This document shows, piece by piece, positions 36,860-47,825 of a stretch of DNA of 64,000 nucleotides; within the stretch, counting starts at the first letter, position 1, and each line of letters begins with the position of its first letter. The DNA lies in contig JBAIAC010000008.1 of NCBI GenBank assembly GCA_037349315.1, positions 38,786,001-38,850,000 on the forward strand. The letters are read 5' to 3'. The translations under genes and the position numbers were made by a program. Below the pieces are notes generated by a model that was given only the letters and a program-made list of their open reading frames with translations, had not been told where the DNA came from and did no database searches. This DNA comes from Chelydra serpentina (lineage: Eukaryota; Chordata; Testudines; Chelydridae).

Positions 36860-37450
36860 TGGGGGTACATTTCAGAAGAACACATTTTAAAGGTTCACTA
36901 GACTTTAAAGAGAGGGGGAGTGAACCCCTATGTTATTCTTTACCTGAGGAGACAAGGAAAGCCAGTGCCTTGGACTTTTTGGGGATCCTGGCCAAGAGCT
37001 AGCCAGCTAGCTATTGCTGGAAAAGGAAGATTGGTGAGGACACTTCCTTGAACAAAGGCTGTCGCTTTTTAAATTAGGTCTTAACTGGAGCTCTGTGTGG
37101 GACTTTTTTTTTTAAAAAAAAACCTGCTCCCACCATTAGCAGCAGGTTGTGTGGGACAGACAAGATCCAGTCCCACCGCAGGGTTCTAGTCTTAACCATT
37201 AGAAAGAGTGTTTTGACTTTGTTTCCCTTTCTATCTTAACTCCTTGTACTTGATATCTCTTAAGCTTATGACTTTTGTTTAATAAACTTGTCTTACTTTT
37301 ACTATAAACCAATTCAGTGCTGTGATTGAAATATGAGTGTTTCTCAAAAACCAATTAAATTAATAAGATGCAGTGTACTGACTCTTTCCAGAGGCAGTGA
37401 ACGAATATCTAATAACTAATACAGTGAAAGGAGCCGTACATTGCTGAAAG
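36860..37450 (+). repeat. Second LTR-like block
   Basis: Ends in a segment like that of the preceding block: a TTTAATAAACTTGTCTTACT poly(A) signal region at about 37277-37297, followed by CTATAAACCAATTCAGTGCT. I interpret it as a related LTR family member or recombinant. No TG/CA ends or TSD were fixed. Confidence 0.35.
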
Positions 37451-38387
37451 ACATCTCTGAGGATGGCCAGCTCTGGAGTTCACTGATTTATCTGCTAGGT
37501 AAAGTTAAGACTGGTAGAGACTTGAGGAGTTTTCTGGTGAGGAAGACAGACTGGTGTGGCAGAGAGCTGACACACAGGCTAATCTCCATCAAAGCTCACT
37601 CTTGCTCAGGCAGAAAGGTAATTCAGTGGTTCACAGCTCTAGATGCCCTCAGTAGTGTGTTACAATAGAGAAAGACAGCAAAACACGAGTTCTAGATTAA
37701 ACAAAAAGGGGGCAAAATCCACCCCATTAGCAACATCACCTCTGGTCATTTATAGGCAGGAAGTGGAGCATCTAGAAAAAACTAGGTTGGTTATCAGGCA
37801 GTATTAGAACCAGTACAGAAGGTCCAATTCCACTAAAGCAGGAAAACAAACCAACCAAATAAAACCTTTTAAAAATGGAATGAGAGAGCGGGGTCGTACT
37901 TCCTCAAGACAATACTGAGGACCATCACATAGCCCAAATAAATCAACACTGTATCTCTTAATAAACTGCACCTAAAGTTCATCCCATCGTCTCAGATTAC
38001 TCAGGGTTGTCTTAAAATCATTTCAATTTAAAAAAATCAATAGGAAAAAGTTTTAATGCATTCTACAAGGGGTGACAAGTTTGGGGATTTTACTGTGCCT
38101 TTAAAAGGGACAGTCCTGAATAAAGGCAAGTGTAAAGCTGCATTGCTCCAGGGGGACCTTGAGAAAGCCTCAGGAAGGGACGGTCTCTCTCCCCAAGTTC
38201 CCCTGTTTGAAAGGACAATGGCACCATGCTGACCCCACTGGGGCCATGGCCCTGCCCCCTTTGTGGTGATGTGTGTGCTTGATGGCATGTAGAGAGAGTA
38301 GTCTCTGTGCTGTAATAGTTGCTCCGCACTGTGTGGCCCATTCCAGGACCAGTCACAGACTCTTCCTGGGGAACGTGAGAGACACAA
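37451..38387. other. Unannotated sequence
   Basis: Nothing reliably assigned. A 184-codon minus-strand frame (38591-38037) overlaps this stretch but shows no domain and includes repeat sequence at its N-terminal end. Confidence 0.45.
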
Positions 38388-38482
38388 GGGGGTGAGATAA
38401 TATCTTTTATTGGACCGACTTCTGTTGGTGAGAGACACAAGCTTATACACACCGCAGATCTCTTCAGGTCTGGGAAAGATAA
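38388..38482 (+). repeat. Interspersed retroelement tail-like repeat
   Basis: GGTGAGATAATATCTTTTAT, TGGACCGACTTCTGTTGGTG and ATCTCTTCAGGTCTGGGAAA are words I recognise as a very common turtle/crocodilian repeat, probably the 3' end of a retroelement. The exact family is uncertain. Confidence 0.45.
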
Positions 38483-39092
38483 TCAGAGACCATGCCATTT
38501 CACCTTCGATTGTGTGGCAGAATATGCAATACCCAGAACATCTTCCAGCTGGGCTATAAACAGGGAAATTTACAAGGGCACGAAACTGCAATTAGTACAG
38601 AACACAGCTCCTCCCCAGAAACATGAGTTACCACAAGCATATCAAACCTGTCGTCTGCTGCTCATTCCAGCTCCCCAATGATTATTACCAAAGGTTCAAG
38701 ATCTTTAACTTTAAGGGTATGTCTACACTACGGTACTAGTTCGATTTCTGTGAAACCGAACTTGTGAACCCGATATTTCAATGTCGATTGTTCGAATCCA
38801 CACCAGGGATGTTTATTCGAATGTCCGAGTCCACAGTAGGGGGGCAAGCGTCGACATTGCAAGCGGTGCACTGTGGGTAGCTATCCCACAGTTCCCGCAG
38901 TCCCGCCTGCCCACTGGAATTCTGGGTGCAGCCCCCAGTGCCTTGTGGGAACGAAATTGTGTCAAGGGTCGGTATACGTACATTTCGTCACTCGACCCAC
39001 ACTTCCGCCTTCCCTACGTGAAAGCGCCAGCGGGGAATGAATTCGCGCCCTTTTCCTGTGGCTGATAGCTCGGACGCCACTGGACAGTGAGC

Positions 39093-40376
39093 ATGGAGCC
39101 CTCCGCGATTATCGCAGATGTTCTGTCCGTAGCCAACAACTCGCGCCTTATAGCGCACCTTTTCCAGACTCTGTTGCAGAGAAATCGGGAGAGGAGACAA
39201 CGTAATCTCCGGGAGTACTTAAACTTTGAAAGGGGCATTGATCTCTTGCAAAGCGCTGGACCCCGGACCCTAGAGATCATGGTGGCAATGGGTCACGTTG
39301 ATCCCGTGGAACGGCGATGCTGGGCAAGGGAAACAAGCACTGACTGGTGGGACCGCATAGTGATGCAGGTATGGGATGAGTCCCAGTAGCTGCGAAACTT
39401 TCGGATGCGTAAGTGCACTTTTATGGAACTTTGTGAGTTGCTGTCCCCTGCCCTGAAGCGCCAGGACACCCGGATGCGAGCTGCCCTCACTATCCAGAAG
39501 CGAGTGGCCATAGCCCTCTGGAAGCTTGCAACCCCTGACAGCTACCGGTCAGTAGCGAACCAATTTGGAGTGGGCAAGTCTACCGTGGGGGTTGCTGTGA
39601 TGCAGGTAGCTCGTGCAATCGTTGACCTGCTGCTCCACAAAGTAGTGACCCTGGGAGACGTGCAGGCGATCATAGATGGCTTCGCTGCAATGGGATTCCC
39701 AAACTGCGGTGGGGCCATAGATGGGACACACATCCCTATCATGGGACCGGAGCACCAGGGCGGCCAGTATATTAACCGGAAGGGCTATTTTTCTATGGTT
39801 CTGCAAGCACTAGTGGACCACAAAGGACGTTTTACAAACATCAATGTTGGGTGGCCAGGAAAGGTTCATGATGCTCGTGTTTTCAAAAACTCTGGTCTGT
39901 TTAGACGCCTGCAACAGGGGGTTTATTTCCCCGATCACAAAATCACTGTTGGGGAGGTGGAGATGCCAACAGTGATCCTGGGGGACCCTGCCTACCCGCT
40001 AATGCCATGGCTCATGAAGCCATACACGGGAGCCCTGGACACTGAAAAGGAACTCTTTAATTACCGCCTGAGCAAGTGCAGAATGGTGGTGGAGTGTGCC
40101 TTTGGCCGTCTCAAGGCAAGATGGCGAAGCTTACTTACTCGCTCCGACCTCAGCCCTAAAAATATCCCCATTGTGATTGCGGCGTGCTGTGTGCTCCACA
40201 ATCTGTGTGAGATCAAGGGGGAGACATTTATGCAGGGCTGGGAGGTTGAGGCAAATCGACTAGCAGCAGATTACGCTCAGCCAGACACCAGAGCCATTCG
40301 AAGATCACAGCGGGAGGCGGTCCGCATCCGTGAAGCTTTGAAAGCTCGCTTCCAGACAGAGCGGGTTAACCATTGA
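39093..40376 (+). CDS. PIF/Harbinger DDE transposase (HARBI1-like), one internal stop
   Basis: This gene encodes the nuclease/integrase that excises and reinserts the transposon. From the ATG at 39093 (MEPSAIIADVL) to the stop at 40374-40376 there are 427 codons, all in one frame, with a single TAG at codon 99 (39387-39389). That stop lies just before the NFRMRKCTF segment, where relatives usually have Trp, so a single TGG-to-TAG change is likely. Downstream, 39405-40376 is open for 323 codons. It contains a helix-turn-helix-like region (YRSVANQFGVGKSTV) and the DDE_4 nuclease domain. The catalytic residues are D210 in GGAIDGTHIPI, D298 in ILGDPAYPLMPW and E334 in RMVVECAFGRLKARW (numbered from 39093, stop counted). 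The conserved GWPGKVHDARVF motif is intact. An ATG at 39405 could yield a truncated protein that keeps all catalytic residues. Confidence 0.9.
39387..39389 (+). other. In-frame TAG within the transposase
   Basis: The only interruption between the upstream 98 codons and the catalytic 323-codon frame; both halves are in the same phase (39093 and 39405 differ by a multiple of three). A point nonsense change, a sequencing error or read-through are all possible. Confidence 0.85.
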
Positions 40377-41062
40377 CTGCTACACTTCCGTAAACAGATA
40401 CTGGACCTACCCCTGTCCCTTTACACATGTCCCGTTGCCCATCCTCCCATTACCAACCGCCTTCCCCCTCCTTGGATAAACGCTGTAAAGTCACAGTAAA
40501 GGAAAAAAATTTTTGTTTGAACGTGTTCCTGTACTTCTTCTTGGGTAATGATTATCACCGTGTAGGCATACGGCGGTTGGGGGGAGGTTTGGTTGGGGGA
40601 CACTTCCCATCAAAGGGGAAGCTGTTGATCCTGCCCAAAGCGCAGTGCCAAGAGGTGTTCCGCTTGCTTAAAGGGACCATCAACCTCTTCTAATCCCATG
40701 TGTGTGTGGTGGTGTCTATGTGCCTTGTACGTATTGAGTATCGCCAACGGATCACACAGTGCATTGATCTATCCAGCAGGCTACTGTCAGCCGCAAAAGA
40801 TCAGCGACCACCCTCCCCAAACATACAGTGCACCACCCAACCCCCAACCCTACGTTTAGAACGTACAAACCAGCACAACGAAGGAAAGGTGTGCTTAATG
40901 CATGCAATGTGTACTGTGCTTGTCACTTCAGCAGTTAACCTGTCTGCACCCTCGTTTGTGCTCCCATTCTCTGCACTTAAAAACCATGTTAACCACTACC
41001 CAGAGATACAAACTGTCCCGTTTAAAACACTCAGGGAAACATTGGTGAACCAAAAAACAAGA
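40377..41062. other. Intergenic spacer of the Harbinger element
   Basis: Lies between the two convergent genes. Frames here (for example 40700-41164 plus) have no recognisable domain and the last overlaps the Myb gene's 3' end in antisense. No AATAAA for the transposase was seen. Confidence 0.6.
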
Positions 41063-41068
41063 TTTATT
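41063..41068 (-). promoter_or_regulatory. Poly(A) signal of the Myb-like gene
   Basis: TTTATT on the plus strand is AATAAA on the minus strand, about 79 bp beyond the stop codon at 41149-41147. Confidence 0.6.
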
Positions 41069-41146
41069 CAACAAAACAGTAACTTCACATGGAACCTGGG
41101 AAGGGAGGTGCTCAGTGGTGCTGCTGGATGGAGAGGAGGGAAAAGT

Positions 41147-43460
41147 CTATGGTTTTGGGAATGACAGCCTTCTGCTGTTGCAGCGGTCTGCAGGGGTGGA
41201 TTGAGTATTTCCACGCACCCTGGCTCCCCTTGTCCTAGTGACTTTTGGGGAGGAAGCCACTGGACTTGGTGGCGGGGGAGGGCGGCTTGAAAGAACATAC
41301 AGAGGCGCTCTTTCCTCATGTCTCCTGTCCTGGAGAATATCCACTAGGCGCCGGAGCGTGTCTGTTTGCTCCCTCATTATTCCCAGCATTGTTTGGGTCG
41401 CCTGCTGATCCTCCTGCCGCCACCTGTCCTCGCGCGCTTCAGCCCTCTGCTCCCGTTCCCTGGCTGCTCGCTCGTACCGTGCGAAGTCCTCTCTGCGCTG
41501 TGCCGCCTCCCTCTGTGACAGCATCACTAATTCCGAGAACATGTCGTCCCTGGTTCTCTTTTTGCGCCGCCTTATCTGGACTAGGCCATGGGTGGGAGAA
41601 GCACGGGTTGGGTGGGAGACACTCACAGCTGTGGGATAAATGAAAGGGAGTGAATTCCTCAGACAGATACTTTTTCAAGAACAATGACCATACTCTTTCA
41701 CCGTGAATAGGACCAAAGACAGTGCCTATCACATGTACACGTACTACAAGGTCAAATAATATGCCTTAAGGCTGAGTGAGTGCCTAGGGTCCCGGTATAC
41801 GGATCCCAGAGGCCTTTCCGTACACAGAAAATCACCTCTCTGAAAACCATGGTAAGCTGCTTACTTACGACTGCTGTGAGATTGCTTCACAGCACTGCTC
41901 TAATCCCATGTCTCCCTCAGTGTTCCTGGCGGCGGTCAGTAGCTGCTGCTGGCCAAACCGGTAATCTACGGCGGCTGTCCTAAACCCCCCCCACCCCGTC
42001 CGCGTTGCCGCTGCAGGGAACCAAAAATGCGCGCGAACCGCTCAGCGTGAACAGCTCGCCTACCATTCCCCCCCCCTCAGCGTGGCCGCTCCAGGGAACC
42101 AAAAATGCCCGCGAACCGCTCAGCATGAGCGGCTCGCCTACCCTTCCCCCCCCTCAGCGTGGCCGCTCCAGGGACCCAAAAATGGCCGCGAACCGCTCTG
42201 CGTGAACAGCTCGCCTACCCTCCCCCCCTCCGCGTGGCCGCTCTAGGCAATGTAAAATGCCCGCGAACCGCTCATCATGAACGGCTCGCCTATCCTATCC
42301 CCGGTTTAGCGTTGCCGGTCCCCGGGACTGTCACTTCCCGCGCACCGATATGCACTACTGGTTTTGCTCCCGAGCCCCTACCACCACGCGGTAACGTAAA
42401 CTGCCGGGTGTCTGTCTGTAAGGGGAAAAGGAAGCATGCAGTATACTAATTATACTACTCATTCGAACCAGGACCCCATGACTGATATCACTCTGATGAG
42501 GATTACGGAGACAGAGAAAATGTGCATGCTGAGTCAATGCAAGCAAACCCCGGGGCCGTATGCTGCCATGCTATGCAAGGCAATGATACCAGAGTACCTG
42601 CTGCTCGCATGGCGCGGGAAAGTATCCTACCATGGAGGAGACAATAAGGCAGCTCTCCCAGTGAACGTGCTAGACAAGCTATCGCTGTACCTTCAAGACA
42701 GCTTCTCTGAGATCTCTGCTGGTGATTACACCTCTATCCCCATACATATTGACAGACTTTTCGAATAGTTGCACGGGAAAGCGACTCCAAGGTGAAGCGC
42801 ATAAGGCCAATGAAGCCACAGTTACAGAGCGTTAACACACCATAAGTATTGTATTGAAAATAAATGTCTAAAACACTGACCTGATGATCCCTCTCCTGAT
42901 TCCTGATCAGGAATGCTGCCTTGGGAGTGTTCGAAGGGCAGCGCAGTCAGGGTCAGGAATAGTTCCTGGCTGTCGGGGAAATCTCCAGGGTGACCGCTTT
43001 CGATTGCCTCGTCCCCCTGCCCTCCTTCCTCTTCTTCGCCGTCAGCGAAAACCTCCTCCGATGTGTCCGTAGAATGGACCCCATCATCGGTGTCCACGGA
43101 CACTGGTGGGGTAGTTGTTGCCGCACCACCGAGCATGGCGTGCAGTGCCTCGTAAAAACGGCAAGTCTGAGGCGCTGAGCCGGAGCGTCCGTTGGACTCT
43201 TTGGTCTTTTGGTACGCCTGATGTAGCTCCTTGATTTTGACGCGGCACTGCGTAGCATCCCGGCTGTACCCTCTCTCCGTCATAGCCTGTGAAATCTTCT
43301 CGTAAATTTTTGCATTCCGTCTTTTTGAACGGAGCTCGGCTAGGATGGATTCATCGCCCCACACAGCGATGAGATCCAAAACCTCACGATCACTCCATGT
43401 TGGAGCTCTCTTTCTATTCAGTGATGGCATCGAAACCACCGCTGTAGAGCTCTGCATCAT
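41147..43460 (-). CDS. Harbinger Myb/SANT-like accessory protein, two exons
   Basis: In Harbinger transposons this second protein binds the transposon ends and carries the transposase into the nucleus. Exon 1 is 43460-42881 and exon 2 is 41628-41147. The donor reads CATCAG|GTCAGT and the acceptor ATCCCACAG|CTGTG. Joining keeps the frame and gives 353 residues. I chose the ATG at 43460 (MMQSSTAVV); the open frame extends upstream only from a non-ATG codon. Residues about 17-110 are a Myb/SANT-like trihelix domain: RAPTWSDREVLDLIAVWGD, then ILAELRSKRRNAKIYEKIS, then QCRVKIKELHQAYQKTKE. An acidic linker (EEEEGGQGDEA) follows. Exon 2 supplies a basic patch (RRRKKRT, a candidate nuclear localisation signal) and a charged coiled coil rich in R, E and Q. 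No stop interrupts it. The intron carries the minisatellite. Confidence 0.85.
42003..42387. repeat. About 77-bp minisatellite inside the Harbinger intron
   Basis: Units begin CGTTGCCGCTGCAGGGAA at 42003 and CGTGGCCGCTCCAGGGAA at 42081, with further diverged units at 42158, 42233 and a partial one at 42310, so periods are 78, 77, 75 and 77 bp. Each unit contains CGCGAACCGCTC and AGCTCGCCTA-like words and a C-run. CpG-rich. Confidence 0.85.
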
Positions 43461-43850
43461 TGCCAGTGCTGCTGAGCTCGCCACTATGTCCAAAGAGGCA
43501 ATGTGATTCAAAATGGCCACAGAGGAAAAAGTATTCAAATTTTCGCGGGGATTTCTCTGAGTGGCAGGTCAGAGCATCCGAGTACACAATACTGCCCTGA
43601 GCGTCCACCGAGTGGTGCACTGTGGGATAGCTCCCGGAGCTATTAGCGTCGAATTCCGTCCACAGTACCTCGCATTCGACATGCCCATTTCGATTTTGGC
43701 GCTACTCCCCTCGTCAGGGTGGAGTACCGAAATCGATTCAAGGAGCCCTTAATGTCGAAATAAACTGCTTCCTAGTGTGGACGGGTGAGGGATTAAATCG
43801 AGTTAACGCTGATACATTCGACATAAAGTCCTAGTGTAGACCTGGCCTAA

Positions 43851-44482
43851 GACTAACTATCTTGGTCCAGGTGTCAAGAATCCACTTGCGTAGGCTTAAA
43901 GCCAGGCTCCTGATGTTGTGTGGCAAATCTGGTGCAAGGAGATGGCGAGCTGACCCTCCCTCCCAGAAGATGTTGTAGTTATACATCTGCCACACAACAG
44001 AAAGTGAAATGATCTCAGAGATCACTTTAACTACTTCTGTGGTTAGTACCAGGAGTGGGATTGAGCTCACAGCTCAATCCCCACCTCCTGACAACCCTAC
44101 ATAAGGCCATACTAAGACTCAGAAAGCTATTAAAATTAACGATAATAAGATTGTCTCCTGCTGCTATACCAATTTCTGGCAGAGAGCAACTGACATTGCC
44201 CGAGATGGTGGTCATGACAACCAATACGCTTGCCCATACTCAATTTCTAAGGCTTTAGGAATTAAATGCTGTCAAACTGATATAAAATGCTAAGCCTGAT
44301 GGGACTATTTGTTCTGGTTGTCAACAAATCTTATTTTCAAATTCATCACTGCAGCTGACTCACGCTACTACTAAATTGTATGTATATCTCAACTATATTG
44401 TATCTCAAGGCAGGGCTCTCAGGGCTTCCAGCCTCCTAGCCATTCATCCTGGCCTGGCCTCGAACCAAGGCTCTCAGATTTC
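43851..44482. other. Unannotated sequence
   Basis: Nothing supported between the Harbinger TSD and the next MITE. Confidence 0.5.
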
Positions 44483-44485
44483 TAA

Positions 44486-44765
44486 GGGTACATCTACACT
44501 GCAAAAAAAGACCCTCAGCAGCAAGTCTCACAGTCTATGTCAACTGACTCAGGCTCGTGGGGATCACACAACGGGACTCAAATAGCTGTGTAGACATTTC
44601 CGCTCAGCCCAGAGCCCCAGCTTTGAAACCCAGTGACGGGGGAGGATCTCAGAACCTGGGCTCCAGCCTCAGTGGGAACTCATCTACTTCATCTACTCAT
44701 AGCACAAGTCTGAGTCAGTTGACCTAGGCTCTGAGACTCTGTGCCACAGGTCTTTTTTCCAAGAT
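44486..44765. mobile_element. Harbinger-like MITE, right end lost
   Basis: Left end GGGTACATCTACACTGC after TAA (44483-44485). The right side retains GGTCTTTTTT, complementary to the subterminal AAAAAAAGACC of the left end, then diverges before the expected terminal repeat. Internal complementary words (CAACTGACTCAGGCT against TGAGTCAGTTGACC) make it fold-back. Confidence 0.65.
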
Positions 44766-47554
44766 TTGTCCTCGCATTGTACGAATATAAATGGACATCT
44801 CTTAAAAATATTGCTGAGTCATGTCCATACTTCAGCAGCTGTGAGGAATTAACAGTAATAATAATCACCACCATTCAGTTCAATGGATATTTTGGTTCAC
44901 CCAAGTCTCGGTTATTATTCTACATGCATCAAATATGTTATCTTTCAAGTCCAGTCTAAATCCACAGGAGTGACACTTAACCGCCTCATCTATCTTTCAT
45001 CCAAAAGGACATTCAGATTTATCACAACACTGCAGCCATCAGGATGATTTGACAGATCAAAGTACTCCCTCTTCCATGACTGTAAAGCTTTCTCATCTCT
45101 GAGAAGGGGTATTTGTGATTGCATCTAAAGCTGTACACCCAGAACAAACTAAGAGGGATCCATTTGTTAAATCCTCCCATTTCCCCTGTTAAAATTAGAG
45201 GGTATGTGCTTTTAAGTTTCAAAAGTAAGGCAGTTCATCAGATGAAAGATTGTCACATTTTAGCTTGATCATTGTTTGCAAGCACTACAGAATATTTACT
45301 AGCATTGCAGATGCCAATTTATGCAGCAATTATTGATTTTTAATCATGTCCGGCTTCTGTGTTTCTACTGTAATACCTACTATTTACATATTTAGCTAGG
45401 GCCATTGCAAACAGAGGCTTTTCTGCATGTTAATAAAAGGTTTTGAACACCAATATTAGAATTCTAAATTATTTATTTACACATTTACATGGCACCTATC
45501 ACCTTAGCATCAGAATGGGCACCAGGCAAAATTTAAGAGGAGAACATTATCTTCCTTACATTCGGATTATTGGGTATATTCCACAACTTTCATGCATGGC
45601 TCAAAACATTTGGGGCCAGATCTATGTGTCCACTTGAGCTACTGCTCAGAAGAAGAAGATTCAGGGAAGGAGAAGGGTGGAGGAAAGTACTTAAGGGGCT
45701 TAAAGTTACTTTTGTGCTGCTTTGATCCTGCGGGGCAGCTGGAGGGTGAGTTAGCCACAGGCACACATTAGAGCAGCCTCAGGGTTATTTTAACCAATTA
45801 TAGCTGGTAATGGCACCCAAGTTACAGTTATGCTGACAGAGATCCCAGGAGCACATGGTTCTCCAGTCACTCACCCTCCTCTGCTGATGCATCACTTATA
45901 CCAAGGTAAGGATACAAGAAGTTCTATTATGGCAGCTTTCCAGCACCTTTGTGCTGGGGGACCTGCGCAAAGGGAAGAGAATCTGGCTCTTGGAACCATT
46001 GATAATATACCAAATCTTTTCAATCATTTCCAAAGGTATATAGCTAAGAAATATTGTAGACGACGTAATAATGGTCTGATATGCAGCACAGGCAATATTC
46101 ATACGGGCTGGTGATAGGTTTTAGGTCCAGTATCTCATAAACCATCAGGGCTAGTCATGGATGTCCCTCCATTGGAACTCTGGCAAGTCCTCCTTTCTAA
46201 GCTGCAGCTTTTCAGCCCCAGTAGATCTCACGATCCCAGCAGGCATGAGCTGTAGGACATTTTTATGTAAGGAAAAGCTATTTTAGATTACTTTTCAGAG
46301 GTTTGCTAAAGGGTGTTGGTAGTTATAATTTCCGCTCTCCCCCTCGAGTCTATTACAGCTGGACTCACAGTGCAAGGGAAGCATGGCTCTACAGACAGAG
46401 GATTATGATAAATATTACCAACTATTTGTTAAATTCTTTAAACCATTTTTCTGTAATCGCTTTTTTTATTTTTGTAAAATACATGGCATGTGAATGCATT
46501 ATAGGGTAATGGTCTGGAAAGGTACTATCGGCACTTCTTCGGGATAACCCACATCATTATCTTGTGGCTTCAACATTTGTGAGTAACGTGGCAATCCCAA
46601 GCTTGTCTCAATGAAACCTATATCCTGCATCATATCAATTCATTGTGTGGCTATCAAACAGACCCTGATCCTGGAAAGAATTAACTTTAAGAAGATGACC
46701 CGCTCAATGCTTAAAGTCAAAAGCAAGTGCGGGTCATTGCAGGATTGGGGCTTTAAGGGGGCAACCTCTTCACAGCTGGAACTGCACCTTCCTGTGTTTG
46801 ATGGATCATTCCACTACATATAGTACAATCACAGTTGGGATCTCTAGGGGCAACCAGAAAGAAAACATTCATACACTAGGCCATCAAGCAGATAATTCCA
46901 GTTAAGTATAACTCTTCAATGTGTTTCAAATTCTGTCTTTTACAGACGGCTAAGGCATATCTCACTGAAACTCTAACAAAACGCAATGGCAAACAACAAG
47001 ACAGTGAAACAGTACAGTGTGTTCCATAACAATTTGGGAATCCCAATGCTGTAGTGATAGTTTTACTCAGATGGCAGTACTACTCTCACAGGGATAGTGT
47101 TCTAAAGCATAAATAAACAAACACTGTAGGTGCATTTCTGTTTCGGAGCAGAACTGGGCTTGTCAGAACCAGAAATATTCTCTTTTATCCAATTGTTCAG
47201 GCCTTGGCACTTTGTCACTGGGGAAAAAATTTAAATGTCTGTTTAGATTGTGTTCATTGTTCATGTATTTTACCAGTGACTAGCCACTTTTCCCATAATG
47301 AAAGCTGACTTTTGATTTTTCTAAGTCTTTTACAAAGGTCATTGTGGGTTTTACCTGCAGATTGCAAGAAACACTCTGGAATGTCGTAAATAACATATGT
47401 GAATATGCATGCTACTCAGATACCACAGTGAGGGATATGATGCAAGAACCTGAATCAAATAAATATTACTTTATTCTGTCATTTTTACCACTAGTGGAAC
47501 TAGTGAAAATAGTAGCTGAACACAGATGATTAGCTGTCATATACTATTACTTTC
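44766..47554. other. Unannotated 2.8-kb stretch
   Basis: No gene or bounded repeat is supported; reading frames are short and without domains. Confidence 0.45.
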
Positions 47555-47825
47555 AGTAGTACCTAGAAGCAGCAAGGGATATCAGGGCTCCGTTGTGCTA
47601 GGCATTGCATGTACACAAGGAAGAGACAGCAGCTGACCTAAAGAGCTTGCAGTCTAAATTGACGAGACAGACAAAGAGTGGGAGAAAAAATGTCTATCCC
47701 CATGTTACATGTGAGGATCTGAGACAGAATTTTAACTTGCCCAAGGACAGAAAGGAAGCCTGTGGCGGAGGTGAGAACTGAATGCAGATGGCCTGAGTCC
47801 CAGTCCAGTGCCTTAACCACACAAC
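47555..47825 (-). repeat. MIR/CORE-SINE-like element, near full length, minus orientation
   Basis: From GTACCTAGAAGCAGCAAGGG through GCTCCGTTGTGCTAGGCATT, AAGAGCTTGCAGTCTAAATT, AACTTGCCCAAGGACAGAAA and CTGAGTCCCAGTCCAGTGCC it reads as the reverse complement of the reptilian MIR-like SINE. It is the most complete copy here and the reference for the fragments at 1870, 7335 and 28432. Confidence 0.7.

Larger units (their letters stand above)
38715..43847 (+). mobile_element. Complete PIF/Harbinger transposon, 5,133 bp
   Basis: The left end is GGGTATGTCTACACTACGG and the right end, inverted, GGCCAGGTCTACACTAGGA. They share a GTCTACACTA core, with the 3-bp TSD TAA at 38712-38714 and 43848-43850. 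This TSD length and sequence (TWA) are diagnostic of PIF/Harbinger. Inside are a plus-strand DDE transposase and a minus-strand Myb/SANT-like gene in convergent arrangement, the two-gene design of the superfamily. The element is visibly richer in CpG than its surroundings, which suggests a fairly recent insertion, before deamination has run far. Confidence 0.93.

Noticed and set aside
38037..38591. 184-codon minus-strand frame
   Set aside because: Long, but its N-terminal part translates a common interspersed repeat tail (38388-38482) and the rest has no recognisable domain. Coding would need conservation data.
41245..41643. 132-codon plus-strand frame
   Set aside because: Antisense shadow of exon 2 of the Myb-like gene.
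42003..42387. CRISPR-like regular spacing
   Set aside because: The units are contiguous tandem repeats without unique spacers, in a vertebrate transposon intron; a minisatellite.
42005..42449. Plus-strand frames with repeated PLQGTKNAREPLS-like units
   Set aside because: Translation of the 77-bp minisatellite in the Harbinger intron; no independent support for a gene.
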